Notes: generated from the sequence alone by a model not told the origin. Positions 21,910 through 29,908 are shown, counted from the first letter of the stretch. The stretch is DNA of 32,704 nucleotides from WTJY01 sp041568735 (GCA_041568735.1 JBFFZG010000014.1:1-32704), one strand, 5' to 3'. Program-made: numbers and translations.

Positions 21910-23409
21910 TCATTCCGGCAGCGCCGAGGTGATAAAGGCGCGCAGATCGACCGCCAGTCGTTCCAGCGACGGCCGGTGGATGTACATCATGTGACCGGCC
22001 GGGTAGTAGGTCATCGTCACGTTCTGCCGCAGGTGGGGCTTCAGCCCCATCGAATGGAAGGTGTACTCGGTGGCGAAAAAGGGGGTCGCCAGGTCGTAGT
22101 AGCCGTTGGCCACCAGAACCTTGAGATAGGGATTGGCCGTCATCGCCCCGCGCAGCGTTTCGGCCGTGTTGGCGTACTGGTTCTGCTGTTTGTCGTATTT
22201 CCAGTTGGGAAAGACGTTCATGCTGATAATTTCATACGGCAGGTCGCTCTCGAACTTGAGTTCGGAGCGCACGTAGTCGTTGAAGCAGGCGGTGTACTGT
22301 CCCTGCACGATGTCATAGCTCGGATCGTGCTCGTGCCGCTCCCCCGCCTCATCCCGGTCGTAGCCGACGATGCGGCTGTCGAACCGGCCGATCGTCTTCC
22401 CCTCGTCCCGCAGCAGCTCCTTGACGAAGCGGTGAATATTGATGCGCAGGTTGGTCTGCTCGAGGTAGTTCTGGGAGAGACCGGTGAAGGCGCTCAGCAG
22501 CTGCAGAATATCGGCCCGCCGGTCGGCCGGCAGCCGATCGCCCTTCATCAGGGCCAGCAGATAATCCCCCTCGGCAAACGAGCCGACCTCGGCCAGGAAA
22601 TCCGGCAGCGGCATCTGCCGGTAGGCATCCGCCACCCGGCCGTGATACCAGGCGGTCGCCGCGTAGGCCGGCAGAAAGAGCACGTACGGCAGATCGTTGC
22701 CCGGCTCAAAGCGAGCGGTCTGAAAATTGAGAATCGAGGACACGAGCATGATACCGTTGAGGAACATCCCGTGCCGCTCCTGCAGGAAGCCCGCCAGGCC
22801 CGCCGCCCGGGTCGTGCCGTAGCTTTCACCGATTAAAAATTTGGGGGAGGACCAGCGCCGGTAGCGGGAAGTGTACAGGCGAATGAACTCCCCGACCGAT
22901 TCGATATCCTTGGTGAAACTCCAAAACTGCTCGTTCTTCTCGCCTTCGACCGCCCGGCTGTAGCCGGTTCCCACCGGGTCGATGAAGACCAGGTCGGTGT
23001 GGTCAAGCAGGGAAAACTCGTTGTCCACCAGGGCGTAAGGGGGTGGCAGGGGGGTATCGTCGCCGCTTACCGGCACCCGCCGGGGCCCAAGAAGGCCCAG
23101 GTGCAGCCAGACCGAGGAAGAGCCTGGGCCGCCGTTGAAGGAAAAAGTAATCGGCCGCCGATGGCGGTCTTCGACATCGTCGCGGGTGTAGGCGATGAAG
23201 AAGACCTGCCCCTTGGGCTGGTGCCCTTCCTTATCTTTTTCCTCTTTCAGGACGATGCGGCCGGTTGTGGTGGTGTAGGGAATTTCCACCCCGTTAAGCG
23301 TGATCGTGTGGCTGGTTTCGACAATTTCATCTACGGGGGGAGCCGGTTTGGTCTGATCTCCTTTTTTATCTTCCCCGTTATTTTCTTTATCCTGGTTATT
23401 TTCCGCCAT
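21910..23409 (-). CDS. Peptidase S10 (serine carboxypeptidase) family protein
   Basis: A 499-aa alpha/beta-hydrolase of the S10 family. Visible marks are the oxyanion segment FSFNGGPGSSSVWLHLG (residues about 89-105), the nucleophile Ser196 in LIGESYGTT, Asp439 in NGYYDLATP and His473 in YPAGHMMYIH, which give a complete Ser-Asp-His triad. Family members release C-terminal amino acids at acidic pH and are normally exported. Here the N-terminus (MAENNQDKENNGEDKKGDQT) is highly charged with no signal peptide, so the enzyme appears cytoplasmic. A CAGGAGAA ribosome-binding site precedes the ATG, and a TTGACG-17-GAAAAT promoter lies at 23505-23477. Confidence 0.9.
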   Translation of the reverse strand: MAENNQDKENNGEDKKGDQTKPAPPVDEIVETSHTITLNGVEIPYTTTTGRIVLKEEKDKEGHQPKGQVFFIAYTRDDVEDRHRRPITFSFNGGPGSSSVWLHLGLLGPRRVPVSGDDTPLPPPYALVDNEFSLLDHTDLVFIDPVGTGYSRAVEGEKNEQFWSFTKDIESVGEFIRLYTSRYRRWSSPKFLIGESYGTTRAAGLAGFLQERHGMFLNGIMLVSSILNFQTARFEPGNDLPYVLFLPAYAATAWYHGRVADAYRQMPLPDFLAEVGSFAEGDYLLALMKGDRLPADRRADILQLLSAFTGLSQNYLEQTNLRINIHRFVKELLRDEGKTIGRFDSRIVGYDRDEAGERHEHDPSYDIVQGQYTACFNDYVRSELKFESDLPYEIISMNVFPNWKYDKQQNQYANTAETLRGAMTANPYLKVLVANGYYDLATPFFATEYTFHSMGLKPHLRQNVTMTYYPAGHMMYIHRPSLERLAVDLRAFITSALPE

Positions 23410-23476
23410 CAGATTCTCCTGTTGAAGGGGTGATCCTTTCCTGGTCGGTGAGAATCACGCCGGGGGTGTAGGAGCC

Positions 23477-23505
23477 ATTTTCCCGCAGGCCGGCTGAATC
23501 GTCAA
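23477..23505 (-). promoter_or_regulatory. Candidate promoter of the S10 peptidase gene
   Basis: On the minus strand TTGACG (23505-23500), a 17-bp spacer and GAAAAT (23482-23477). It gives a leader of about 60 nt and lies just past the terminator of the upstream LysM gene, so the two minus-strand genes are separate units. Confidence 0.55.
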
Positions 23506-23531
23506 CGGCCGGGCCGGGGGGCCGCCGCCGC

Positions 23532-23562
23532 AAAAAAAGCCGGGGCAGTGTTTACCCCGGCT
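23532..23562 (-). terminator. Rho-independent terminator of the LysM lipoprotein gene
   Basis: On the minus strand an 8-bp perfect stem AGCCGGGG/CCCCGGCT (23562-23555 with 23545-23538), a 9-nt loop and a T7 tract (23538-23532). It lies about 30 bp after the stop codon. Confidence 0.9.
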
Positions 23563-23591
23563 GCACGATCGTTCTGAGTGAAATCTCGCCG

Positions 23592-24251
23592 TTAAGGAGC
23601 TGCTGGAATCCGGAGTTCCTGGCCGACGTCCAGACTGTTCGGGTTAACCAGGTTGTTGTAAGCGCGCAGCTCCTCGATGGTGAATCCGTAAAGCAGCCCG
23701 ATCCGGTAGAGGTTTTCCCCCTGCTGGACGATGTGAATGCGCTCCACCGAGGCATCTCCCCCGCTCTGCTGCTCGGCGAAGCCGGCTGCCGGGATCGTCA
23801 GCTCCTGTCCCACATCCAGGGCATGGATATTGACCAGCCCGTTGGCCGCGGCGATATCTTGAATCGAGACCGAAAAGCGCTGGGCGATCTGTCCCAGGGT
23901 ATCACCGGGCTGCACCACGTATACCCCACCGGGGGCCGCCTCGGCCGGGACCGCCGGTTCCAGCTCAACGCCCCCTTCTGGCGCGGTGGTTTGATCCCCG
24001 GTGGTGGGGGTGATGACCGGCGTCTGGTCGATGCCCGGCGCCGGATATCCCTCCTGCCCACCCGGCTGCGCCGCCGGATCGAAGCCCGGCTGCAAATTCG
24101 GGTCGACAACCGGGATCTGCACCTGAGTGTTGGTGTCCAGCTGAATCGGGTCAGTGCGCTGGGCGGGGAGTTCGCAGGCGGTCAGGATAAAGAGGGACGC
24201 AAAAAGCAAAAGGGGATAAAAGCCGCGTATGGTCCGGATTGGTCTGTTCAT
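23592..24251 (-). CDS. Lipoprotein with two LysM domains
   Basis: A 219-aa envelope protein. The ATG at 24251 is used because GGAG lies 6 nt upstream; an in-frame ATG at 24263 would add four residues. The signal sequence ends in lipobox ILTACE with Cys26. A Pro/Gln/Gly-rich linker of about 80 residues is followed by two LysM repeats (about 110-154 and 172-216), each with the Q-x-G-D/E-x-L-x-x-I core and a D-V-G-Q-E-L-x-I-P-A end. LysM domains bind N-acetylglucosamine-containing glycans such as peptidoglycan, so the protein probably ties the membrane to the wall or surface polymer. No catalytic domain is present. It has its own promoter and terminator. Confidence 0.9.
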   Translation of the reverse strand: MNRPIRTIRGFYPLLLFASLFILTACELPAQRTDPIQLDTNTQVQIPVVDPNLQPGFDPAAQPGGQEGYPAPGIDQTPVITPTTGDQTTAPEGGVELEPAVPAEAAPGGVYVVQPGDTLGQIAQRFSVSIQDIAAANGLVNIHALDVGQELTIPAAGFAEQQSGGDASVERIHIVQQGENLYRIGLLYGFTIEELRAYNNLVNPNSLDVGQELRIPAAP

Positions 24252-24392
24252 CGGGTTCTCCATGGCCCGGGGCTGCTCTCTCGCTGGGAAACCGCCCCGT
24301 CGAGTCAGGTGAATAAGGGATCCGTTACGCCGGGTTTCTGCCTAAAATGCCGGGTAGAAAAGCGGCTTTAGCCGTCCCGAACAAATGGGCAA

Positions 24393-24434
24393 ATAGACAT
24401 AAAGTAGTCTATCATACCCCCTCTGGAGCGTCAA
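24393..24434 (-). promoter_or_regulatory. Promoter with overlapping dyad, LysM gene
   Basis: On the minus strand TTGACG (24434-24429), a 17-bp spacer and TAGACT (24411-24406). A 20-bp dyad ATAGACATAAAGTAGTCTAT (24393-24412; 6-bp arms, 8-bp spacer) covers the -10 box and expected start point, as a repressor operator would. The leader would be about 150 nt. Confidence 0.45.
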
Positions 24435-24506
24435 GCAAGGACAGGCCGGGCCTGATTTTTTTCGGGGCGCTGCCGCTGTGGATCTGCCGGATGTAAACCA
24501 GCGCAA

Positions 24507-24535
24507 TTTACACATTATGACAACCATGTTAGAAT
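24507..24535 (+). promoter_or_regulatory. Sigma70-type promoter placed for a leaderless fmt transcript
   Basis: TTTACA (24507-24512), a 17-bp spacer and TAGAAT (24530-24535), each 5 of 6 to consensus. The fmt ATG at 24543 begins 7 nt after the -10 box and there is no ribosome-binding site. Confidence 0.75.
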
Positions 24536-24542
24536 CCGGGCC

Positions 24543-25502
24543 ATGGCCAGAATTATCTTCATGGGCACGCCGGATTTCGCCGTGCCGGCGCTGGAAAACC
24601 TGGTCGCCTCCGGGCAGCTGGTCGGGGTCGTCACCCAGCCGGACCGGCCGGCCGGCCGCGGCCGAAACGTCCAGCCGCCGCCGGTCAAGGAAGCCGCCCT
24701 GGCGGCCGGCCTTCCGGTTTACCAGCCGGCCTCGCTGCGCCGGCCGGAGGCGGCCGCCCCCCTGCGAGAATGGGCGCCCGACCTGATCGTCGTCGCCGCA
24801 TTTGGGCAGATCCTGCGGCCGCATGTGCTCGACCTGCCTCCGCTCGGCTGCGTCAACATCCACGCCTCACTCCTTCCCCGCTGGCGCGGCGCCGCGCCGA
24901 TCCAGTACGCCCTACTGGCGGGCGACCACCAAACCGGCATTACCCTGATGCAGATGGATGCCGGGCTCGACACCGGGCCGATCCTGGTCCGGGAAGCCCT
25001 GCCAATCGCGCCGCGGGAAACGGCCGCCACTCTCCATGACCGGCTGGCGGCGCTGGGCGGCCGCCTGATCGCCGCCCATCTGGACGATCTCCTGCACCGC
25101 CGCCTCATCCCAACTCCGCAGGACGAGACCGCGTCGACTTACGCGCCGATGATCCACAAGGAGGACGGGCAGCTCAACTGGGACGAGCCGGCCGAAGCGC
25201 TCGACCGCCGGGTGCGGGCGATGACCCCCTGGCCCGGCGCCTTTTCCACCTGGCTGGGGCGGCAGATCAAGATCCTGGCCGCCCATCCGGCGGCAGCCGG
25301 CGGGCAGCCGGCGGCGGCTCCGGGAACGGTCATCTCATTGGGGGAGACGGCCGCCGTCCGCTGCGGCCGCGGGCTCCTGGTCGTCGAGAAGCTGCAGCTC
25401 GAAGGGAAAAAACCACTGCCCACGGCTGAATTCCTGCGCGGACGCCCGGAATTCATCGGCGCCCACCTGGCTTCGACGGCGGCCAGTTCAGTCCAGACTT
25501 AA
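24543..25502 (+). CDS. fmt: Methionyl-tRNA formyltransferase
   Basis: A 319-aa cytoplasmic enzyme that formylates initiator Met-tRNA using 10-formyl-tetrahydrofolate. The N-terminal formyltransferase domain starts IIFMGTPDFAVPAL and contains TQPDRPAGRGR. The catalytic set is Asn105 and His107 in NIHASLLPRWRGAAPIQ and Asp143 in MDAGLDTGPIL, each four residues earlier than in the E. coli enzyme. The C-terminal tRNA-binding domain follows DETASTYAPMIHKEDG and includes the usual RVRAMTPWPGAF segment. Length is normal. The gene appears to be transcribed without a leader from the promoter at 24507. The usual partner gene def is not next to it; a ketopantoate reductase gene follows after 89 bp. Confidence 0.96.
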   Translation: MARIIFMGTPDFAVPALENLVASGQLVGVVTQPDRPAGRGRNVQPPPVKEAALAAGLPVYQPASLRRPEAAAPLREWAPDLIVVAAFGQILRPHVLDLPPLGCVNIHASLLPRWRGAAPIQYALLAGDHQTGITLMQMDAGLDTGPILVREALPIAPRETAATLHDRLAALGGRLIAAHLDDLLHRRLIPTPQDETASTYAPMIHKEDGQLNWDEPAEALDRRVRAMTPWPGAFSTWLGRQIKILAAHPAAAGGQPAAAPGTVISLGETAAVRCGRGLLVVEKLQLEGKKPLPTAEFLRGRPEFIGAHLASTAASSVQT

Positions 25503-25515
25503 GGTCATTCGGGCC

Positions 25516-25534
25516 GGCCCAGCCACGTTGGGCC
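25516..25534. terminator. Hairpin after fmt
   Basis: GGCCCA (25516-25521) and TGGGCC (25529-25534) form a 6-bp perfect stem with a 7-nt loop, 14 bp after the fmt stop. No T-tract follows directly, so its strength as a terminator is doubtful. Confidence 0.35.
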
Positions 25535-25591
25535 AGGACCGGATAAATTGTAAATTTTGCCACAGGCTGAAGTAAAGTGACAGATGGACTT

Positions 25592-26680
25592 ATGAAAAAA
25601 TTTCTGATTTTTGGCGCCGGGGCGGTCGGCTCTTACGTCGGCGGCTTCCTGGCTCACGGCGGACACGACGTCACCCTGGTCACCCGGTCGGGGGCCGAGG
25701 CCCTGCAGCAGCAGGGACTGACGATCATCCGGTCCAGTGGTGAGCGGATCCATGTCCGGCCGGCGGTGGCCGCCACGCTCCGGCAGGGGCTGGTTCTGGC
25801 CGAGGAAAGCGGCCAGCCCTATGACTACCTGGTCCTGGCGATGAAATCCTATGATCTGCCGGCCGCCATCAATGAAATGGTTGCCTTCTGTCCTGATCCG
25901 CCCACGGTGGTCACACTGCAGAACGGGATTAATGTCGAGCTGCCGCTGGTCCAGCAGTTTGGCGCGGAGAAGCTGATCGCCGGCTCCCTGACGACTCCGG
26001 TCAGCTATGACTCCAACCTCAACCTGGTCGAAGAGCGCGGCGATCGCGGGGTGGCCTTCGCCACCCTGACGGGAAAGAATAATCGGGCGCACCAGGCGCT
26101 GGCCAGCCTGGTGGACGGGACGGGCCTGCAGGCGGTGCCGATTAAAAATTACCAGTCCTTGAAGTGGTCCAAGGCCTTGATTAACATGGTGGGGAACGCC
26201 ACCGCGGCCATCGTAAACCGGCCGCCGGGTGTCCTGTACCGGTATCGGCCGCTCTACGAGCTCGAGCTGCGCATGCTCCGCGAGGCGCTCCTGGTCATGA
26301 AAACAAAAAAAATCCCGGTCATCGACCTGCCCGGCTCGCCGGTGCGCCGGCTCCAGTATGCGGTCAACCGGCTCCCTGATTTCCTGCGCTACCCGCTCCT
26401 GAAGCGGGTGGTGGCCGGCGGCCGCGGTTCGAAAATGCCCTCCTTTCAGATCGATCTGGCCGCCGGTAAGAGTAAAAATGAGGTTCTCTATCACAATGGC
26501 GCCGTCTTCCGAGTCGCCCGTGAGGTCGGCGTGCCGGCCCCCGTGAACGCCGCCCTGACCGATATTTTGCTGCAGATCGCCCGTCGGGAAATCGATTGGG
26601 AGCGGTTTAATGGGAAGCCCAGGCTGCTGCTGGAAGCGGTCAACGACCATATCCGGCAGCATCGAGAGGGAGCGACATGA
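25592..26680 (+). CDS. panE: Ketopantoate reductase family protein (2-dehydropantoate 2-reductase)
   Basis: A 362-aa NADPH-dependent reductase that would convert 2-dehydropantoate to pantoate for coenzyme A synthesis. The nucleotide-binding FGAGAVGSYVGG lies at residues 7-18. Asn111 in LQNG, Lys194, Asn198 and Asn202 in WSKALINMVGN keep the spacing of the E. coli PanE catalytic residues, and PSFQIDLAAGKSKNE matches the C-terminal substrate-binding segment. It is about 60 residues longer than typical PanE, with an insertion of basic character (about 275-300), so the substrate may differ. The ATG at 25592 fits the family start; an in-frame GTG at 25577 is less likely. Confidence 0.82.
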   Translation: MKKFLIFGAGAVGSYVGGFLAHGGHDVTLVTRSGAEALQQQGLTIIRSSGERIHVRPAVAATLRQGLVLAEESGQPYDYLVLAMKSYDLPAAINEMVAFCPDPPTVVTLQNGINVELPLVQQFGAEKLIAGSLTTPVSYDSNLNLVEERGDRGVAFATLTGKNNRAHQALASLVDGTGLQAVPIKNYQSLKWSKALINMVGNATAAIVNRPPGVLYRYRPLYELELRMLREALLVMKTKKIPVIDLPGSPVRRLQYAVNRLPDFLRYPLLKRVVAGGRGSKMPSFQIDLAAGKSKNEVLYHNGAVFRVAREVGVPAPVNAALTDILLQIARREIDWERFNGKPRLLLEAVNDHIRQHREGAT

Positions 26681-26742
26681 CCTCTGTCCGGTCAATTTAG
26701 CGGCGATCCACGGGTTTCCAATCCACTTCAAATGATTTTTCC

Positions 26743-26762
26743 GTAATGTGGGGTAACATTAC
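26743..26762. promoter_or_regulatory. 20-bp dyad, candidate operator
   Basis: GTAATGTGGGGTAACATTAC: 7-bp perfect inverted arms around a 6-bp spacer, in the 231-bp gap between panE and the DUF427 gene. The arm length and spacing suit a dimeric transcription factor. No clear -35/-10 pair was placed around it. Two near copies of GTCCGGWCAAWTTAG (26686-26700 and 26766-26780) flank it. Confidence 0.45.
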
Positions 26763-26911
26763 TGCGTCCGGACAAATTAGGAGCAAGCCGGGTTTTTCCG
26801 GGTTCACCCCCGCTGACATGCCCCTCACGGAATACCCTTTCGAGAAGACTGCCAGGAAAGACTGGTCCACCTGAACCCCCGGCCGCACCAACCTTGTGGA
26901 AGAGGTCCATC

Positions 26912-27406
26912 ATGGAACGCCGCCGTGTTTCCCCAGACCCAAAAACAGAATCCGTCTGGGATTATCCGCGTCCCCCACGACTGGAAAAAAACACCCGCCA
27001 CCTCCAGGTCATTTTCCAGGGGGTGACCATCGCCGATTCGCGGCGCGGCTATCGCGTCCTGGAAACCAGTCATCCCCCCACATACTACATTCCGGATGAG
27101 GATATCGACCTCGCCTGCCTGCTCCCGGCCGCCGGAAGCTCGCTCTGCGAATGGAAGGGGGCGGCCCGCTATTTCACCGTATCGGCCAACGGCCGGCAGG
27201 TCGAGCGGGCCGCCTGGGGCTATCCCGCTCCTTCGCCCGCCTTCGCCCCCCTGAAAAATCACGTCGCCTTCTATGCCGGGCCGATGGACGCCTGTTATGT
27301 TGACGGGGAACAGGTTGTGCCCCAGCCTGGCGGGTTCTACGGCGGTTGGATCACGCAAAATATCATCGGCCCCTTCAAGGGCGCACCGGGGACTTCGGGC
27401 TGGTAA
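26912..27406 (+). CDS. DUF427 family protein
   Basis: A 164-aa soluble protein of the DUF427 family, whose biochemical role is not known to me. Recognisable parts are SVWDYPRPPRLE near the start, VTIADSRRGYRVLETSHPPTYY, the YYIPDEDID stretch, SSLCEWKGAARYF and the C-terminal NHVAFYAGPMDACYVDGE followed by PQPGGFYGGWIT. The ATG at 26912 has AGAGGT 5 nt upstream. It ends 13 bp before the GTP cyclohydrolase II-reductase fusion, so the two are likely co-transcribed and might act in the same process. Confidence 0.85.
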   Translation: MERRRVSPDPKTESVWDYPRPPRLEKNTRHLQVIFQGVTIADSRRGYRVLETSHPPTYYIPDEDIDLACLLPAAGSSLCEWKGAARYFTVSANGRQVERAAWGYPAPSPAFAPLKNHVAFYAGPMDACYVDGEQVVPQPGGFYGGWITQNIIGPFKGAPGTSGW

Positions 27407-27419
27407 AGGATTGGACTCG

Positions 27420-28757
27420 ATGCTGTCAACGCTAATGATTACCCGCAAAGCCAGCGCTCGCATCCCCACGGATATCGGCGAATTTCAACTGGCCGTTTAC
27501 CAATCCAATGTCGATGATAAAGAACACCTGGCGGTCGTGATGGGCGACGTGCAGGGACGGGAAAACGTGCTCGTGCGCATTCATTCCGAGTGCTTCACCG
27601 GGGATGTTCTGGGCTCCCTGCGCTGCGACTGCGGGGAGCAGCTCCAGCGGGCGCTTGAACTCATCGCCCAGGAAGGGCGCGGGGTCATTCTCTACCTGCG
27701 TCAGGAAGGGCGCGGGATCGGCCTGACGGAGAAGCTGCGCGCCTACAACCTTCAGGATGAAGGGTTTGACACGGTCGATGCCAATCTGGCCCTGGGACAC
27801 GCGGCCGATGAACGGGATTACACCGTGGCCGCGCTGATGCTGAACGATCTGGGGCTCGACCGGGTGCAGCTCATTACCAACAATCCGGCCAAGATCGAAA
27901 GCCTGACCCAGCACCACGTCCAGGTCAGCCAGCGCGTGCCGGTGGTAGCCACCCAGCTCACATCTGAATCGCTGGCCTATCTGCGCACCAAAGTTGCCCG
28001 TATGCGCCATCTGCTCAACCTGAATGGGGCCCTGCTGCGCGGTGAGCGGCCGGGGGCGGGCGTGGCCGGGAACCCAACGCCGCTGGACCTGCTGGCCGGC
28101 GCTCCGGCGTGGGCGGCCGCTAACGGCCGGCCGCGCGTCACGCTCAGCTACGCCCAGACCCTCGACGGCGCCATCAGCACGCAGCGCGGGCAGCCGACGG
28201 TGATCAGCGGCCCGTCGTCCCTCGAGCTAACCCACCGGCTGCGCGCCAGGCACGATGGCATCCTCGTCGGCATCGAAACCGTCCTCAGCGATGATCCGCG
28301 CCTGAACGTTCGACATATCGCCGGCCCCGATCCGATGCCGGTTATTCTCGACAGCCGCCTGCGCATGCCGATCACCGCTCGCCTGCTCGCTGGACCGCCC
28401 TACCCGATCATAGCCACATTGGCCGGGGCCCCGGAGGATAAATGCCGCGCTCTTGAGCGGGCCGGGGCCATGATTCTGCCGCTGCCGGCCGACGACTGCG
28501 GCCGGGTCGCCCTCCTGCCGCTCCTGTCCGCCCTCCATGCCCGGGGAATTGAGAGCCTGATGGTCGAAGGCGGCGCGACCGTCATTCGCAGCTTCCTGCG
28601 GGAGCGGCTGGCCGACCAGGCGATCGTCACCATCGCCCTGCGGCTGATGGGGGGATATCACCTGCTGGGTGGACATCAGCCCGGGATGCAGTTCATCGAA
28701 CCGCAGCACCGGCAGTTTGAAAACGACCTCGTCGTCTGGGGGGAGCTGGCCCGTTAG
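27420..28757 (+). CDS. GTP cyclohydrolase II fused to a RibD-type reductase domain
   Basis: A 445-aa bifunctional protein. Residues about 7-201 form a full GTP cyclohydrolase II: zinc cysteines Cys58, Cys69 and Cys71 in HSECFTGD and LRCDCGEQ, the catalytic LRQEGRGIGL loop, Tyr109 in KLRAYNLQDEG (equivalent of E. coli RibA Tyr105), and the terminal TKVARMRHLL. After a short Gly/Pro linker, residues about 237-443 form a RibD C-terminal (DHFR-like) reductase: VTLSYAQTLDGAIS, HDGILVGIETVLSDDPRLNVR, VILDSRLRMP and LMVEGGATVIRSF. The deaminase half of RibD and the RibB domain are absent. The start at 27420 follows AAAGGA. It could serve riboflavin synthesis with a separate deaminase, or a dedicated pathway with the neighbouring pterin-like genes. 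Confidence 0.9.
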   Translation: MLSTLMITRKASARIPTDIGEFQLAVYQSNVDDKEHLAVVMGDVQGRENVLVRIHSECFTGDVLGSLRCDCGEQLQRALELIAQEGRGVILYLRQEGRGIGLTEKLRAYNLQDEGFDTVDANLALGHAADERDYTVAALMLNDLGLDRVQLITNNPAKIESLTQHHVQVSQRVPVVATQLTSESLAYLRTKVARMRHLLNLNGALLRGERPGAGVAGNPTPLDLLAGAPAWAAANGRPRVTLSYAQTLDGAISTQRGQPTVISGPSSLELTHRLRARHDGILVGIETVLSDDPRLNVRHIAGPDPMPVILDSRLRMPITARLLAGPPYPIIATLAGAPEDKCRALERAGAMILPLPADDCGRVALLPLLSALHARGIESLMVEGGATVIRSFLRERLADQAIVTIALRLMGGYHLLGGHQPGMQFIEPQHRQFENDLVVWGELAR

Positions 28758-28805
28758 GGCACACTCCGCGACGGCCGCCGCCTCGACCCGCTGCCCGCAA
28801 GCCCC

Positions 28806-29807
28806 ATGCCAGAAGCCCTGATTTTTGAAGCGCCCTACCAGATCTCGGTGCAGACCATGGCGCGCCCGGTGCCGGGCGCGGGCGAACTCCTGGTCGAAAC
28901 CCATCGCTCGGCCGTCAGCGCAGGCACCGAGCTGCTGGCCTACCGGGGGCAGCTCCCGGCCGGACTGCCGCTCGACAGCACCATCGAAGCGCTGGCTGGC
29001 GAGAGCGGGCGCTATCCACTCCGCTTCGGGTACGCCGCCGCCGGCCGTGTCATCGCGGCCGGCCCCGGGGCCGACCCGGCCTGGCTGGACCGGCTGGTCT
29101 TCGCCTTCCACCCCCACCAGAGTCATTTCACCGCGCCGCAGGCGGGGCTCATCCCGATCCCACCCGATATCGACCTGGAAAATGCCCTCTTTCTGCCGAA
29201 CATGGAAACAGCCGTGTCGCTGGTCATGGACGGACGGCCGGTCATCGGCGAGCGAGTTCTGGTCCTCGGCCTCGGCATCGTCGGCCTGCTGACGACCGCG
29301 CTGCTGGCCGACCTGCCGCTGGCGGCGCTCATCGGCGTCGACCGCTACCCCCTGAGGCGAGAAACCGCCCTGGCCCTCGGGGGAACGGCCGCCTTCGCCC
29401 CCGACGAATCGCCGGCGGCCGCCCTGGGCGAGGCCGACCTGACCTTCGAGCTCTCCGGCGATCCGGCGGCCCTTGACCTGGCCATCGCCCACACCGGCTT
29501 CGACGGCCGCGTGCTGATCGGCTCCTGGTATGGGGACAAGCGGGCGACCATCGATCTGGGCGGCCGCTTTCACCGCAGCCACCTGCGGCTGATCAGCAGC
29601 CAGGTCAGCCAGCTCCATCCGCGCTGGCGCGGCCGCTGGACCCAAGCGCGCCGGCTCGACGTCGCCTGGGAGATGATTCGCCGGCTGCGACCGGCCCGCC
29701 TGATCACCCACCGCCGCCCGCTACCCGAGGCGCCGGCCCTTTATGACCTGCTCGATCGGCGCCCGGAGGAGGCGCTGCAAACTGTTTTTACCTATCTACC
29801 AGCCTAA
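28806..29807 (+). CDS. Medium-chain dehydrogenase/reductase lacking zinc ligands (BchC-like)
   Basis: A 333-aa protein with the MDR fold: a GroES-like N-terminal part with SAVSAGTELLAYRG, and a Rossmann part with LVLGLGIVG (Gly155, Gly157, Gly160) followed by GVDRYPLRRETALALGG. The Cys of the usual C-G-T-D motif is replaced (S-A-G-T-E), there is no G-H-E motif, and no four-cysteine structural zinc lobe, so it is probably a zinc-independent oxidoreductase. The SAGTE pattern resembles BchC-like dehydrogenases. It lies 48 bp after the GTP cyclohydrolase II fusion and 101 bp before the pterin-synthase-like gene, which suggests work on a GTP-derived intermediate; that is inference. No good ribosome-binding site is seen at the ATG. 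Confidence 0.82.
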   Translation: MPEALIFEAPYQISVQTMARPVPGAGELLVETHRSAVSAGTELLAYRGQLPAGLPLDSTIEALAGESGRYPLRFGYAAAGRVIAAGPGADPAWLDRLVFAFHPHQSHFTAPQAGLIPIPPDIDLENALFLPNMETAVSLVMDGRPVIGERVLVLGLGIVGLLTTALLADLPLAALIGVDRYPLRRETALALGGTAAFAPDESPAAALGEADLTFELSGDPAALDLAIAHTGFDGRVLIGSWYGDKRATIDLGGRFHRSHLRLISSQVSQLHPRWRGRWTQARRLDVAWEMIRRLRPARLITHRRPLPEAPALYDLLDRRPEEALQTVFTYLPA

Positions 29808-29840
29808 CTGAAAACGCGGCGGGAAACCTGGCGGCTTTTT

Positions 29841-29870
29841 TTGTCATTTTTCAATCGTTTGCAAAATAAT
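29841..29870 (+). promoter_or_regulatory. Promoter of the QueD/PTPS-like gene
   Basis: TTGTCA (29841-29846), an 18-bp spacer and AATAAT (29865-29870), each 5 of 6 to consensus, inside a markedly AT-rich patch. The start point near 29877 gives a leader of about 32 nt. Confidence 0.65.
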
Positions 29871-29880
29871 TCAAAAATTC

Positions 29881-29895
29881 CCAGGATCTTCCTGG
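29881..29895 (+). promoter_or_regulatory. Leader hairpin next to a ribosome-binding site
   Basis: CCAGGA-TCT-TCCTGG, a perfect 6-bp stem with a 3-nt loop. The GAGGA ribosome-binding site (29898-29902) begins 2 nt after it and the ATG is at 29909, so the stem could affect translation or mRNA stability. Confidence 0.45.
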
Positions 29896-29908
29896 ATGAG
29901 GACACAGC

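Noticed and set aside
28227..29711. Minus-strand open frame of 494 codons opposite the GCHII fusion and MDR genes
   Set aside because: Low-complexity translation rich in Gly, Gln and Asp with no family motif; the plus-strand genes are well supported.
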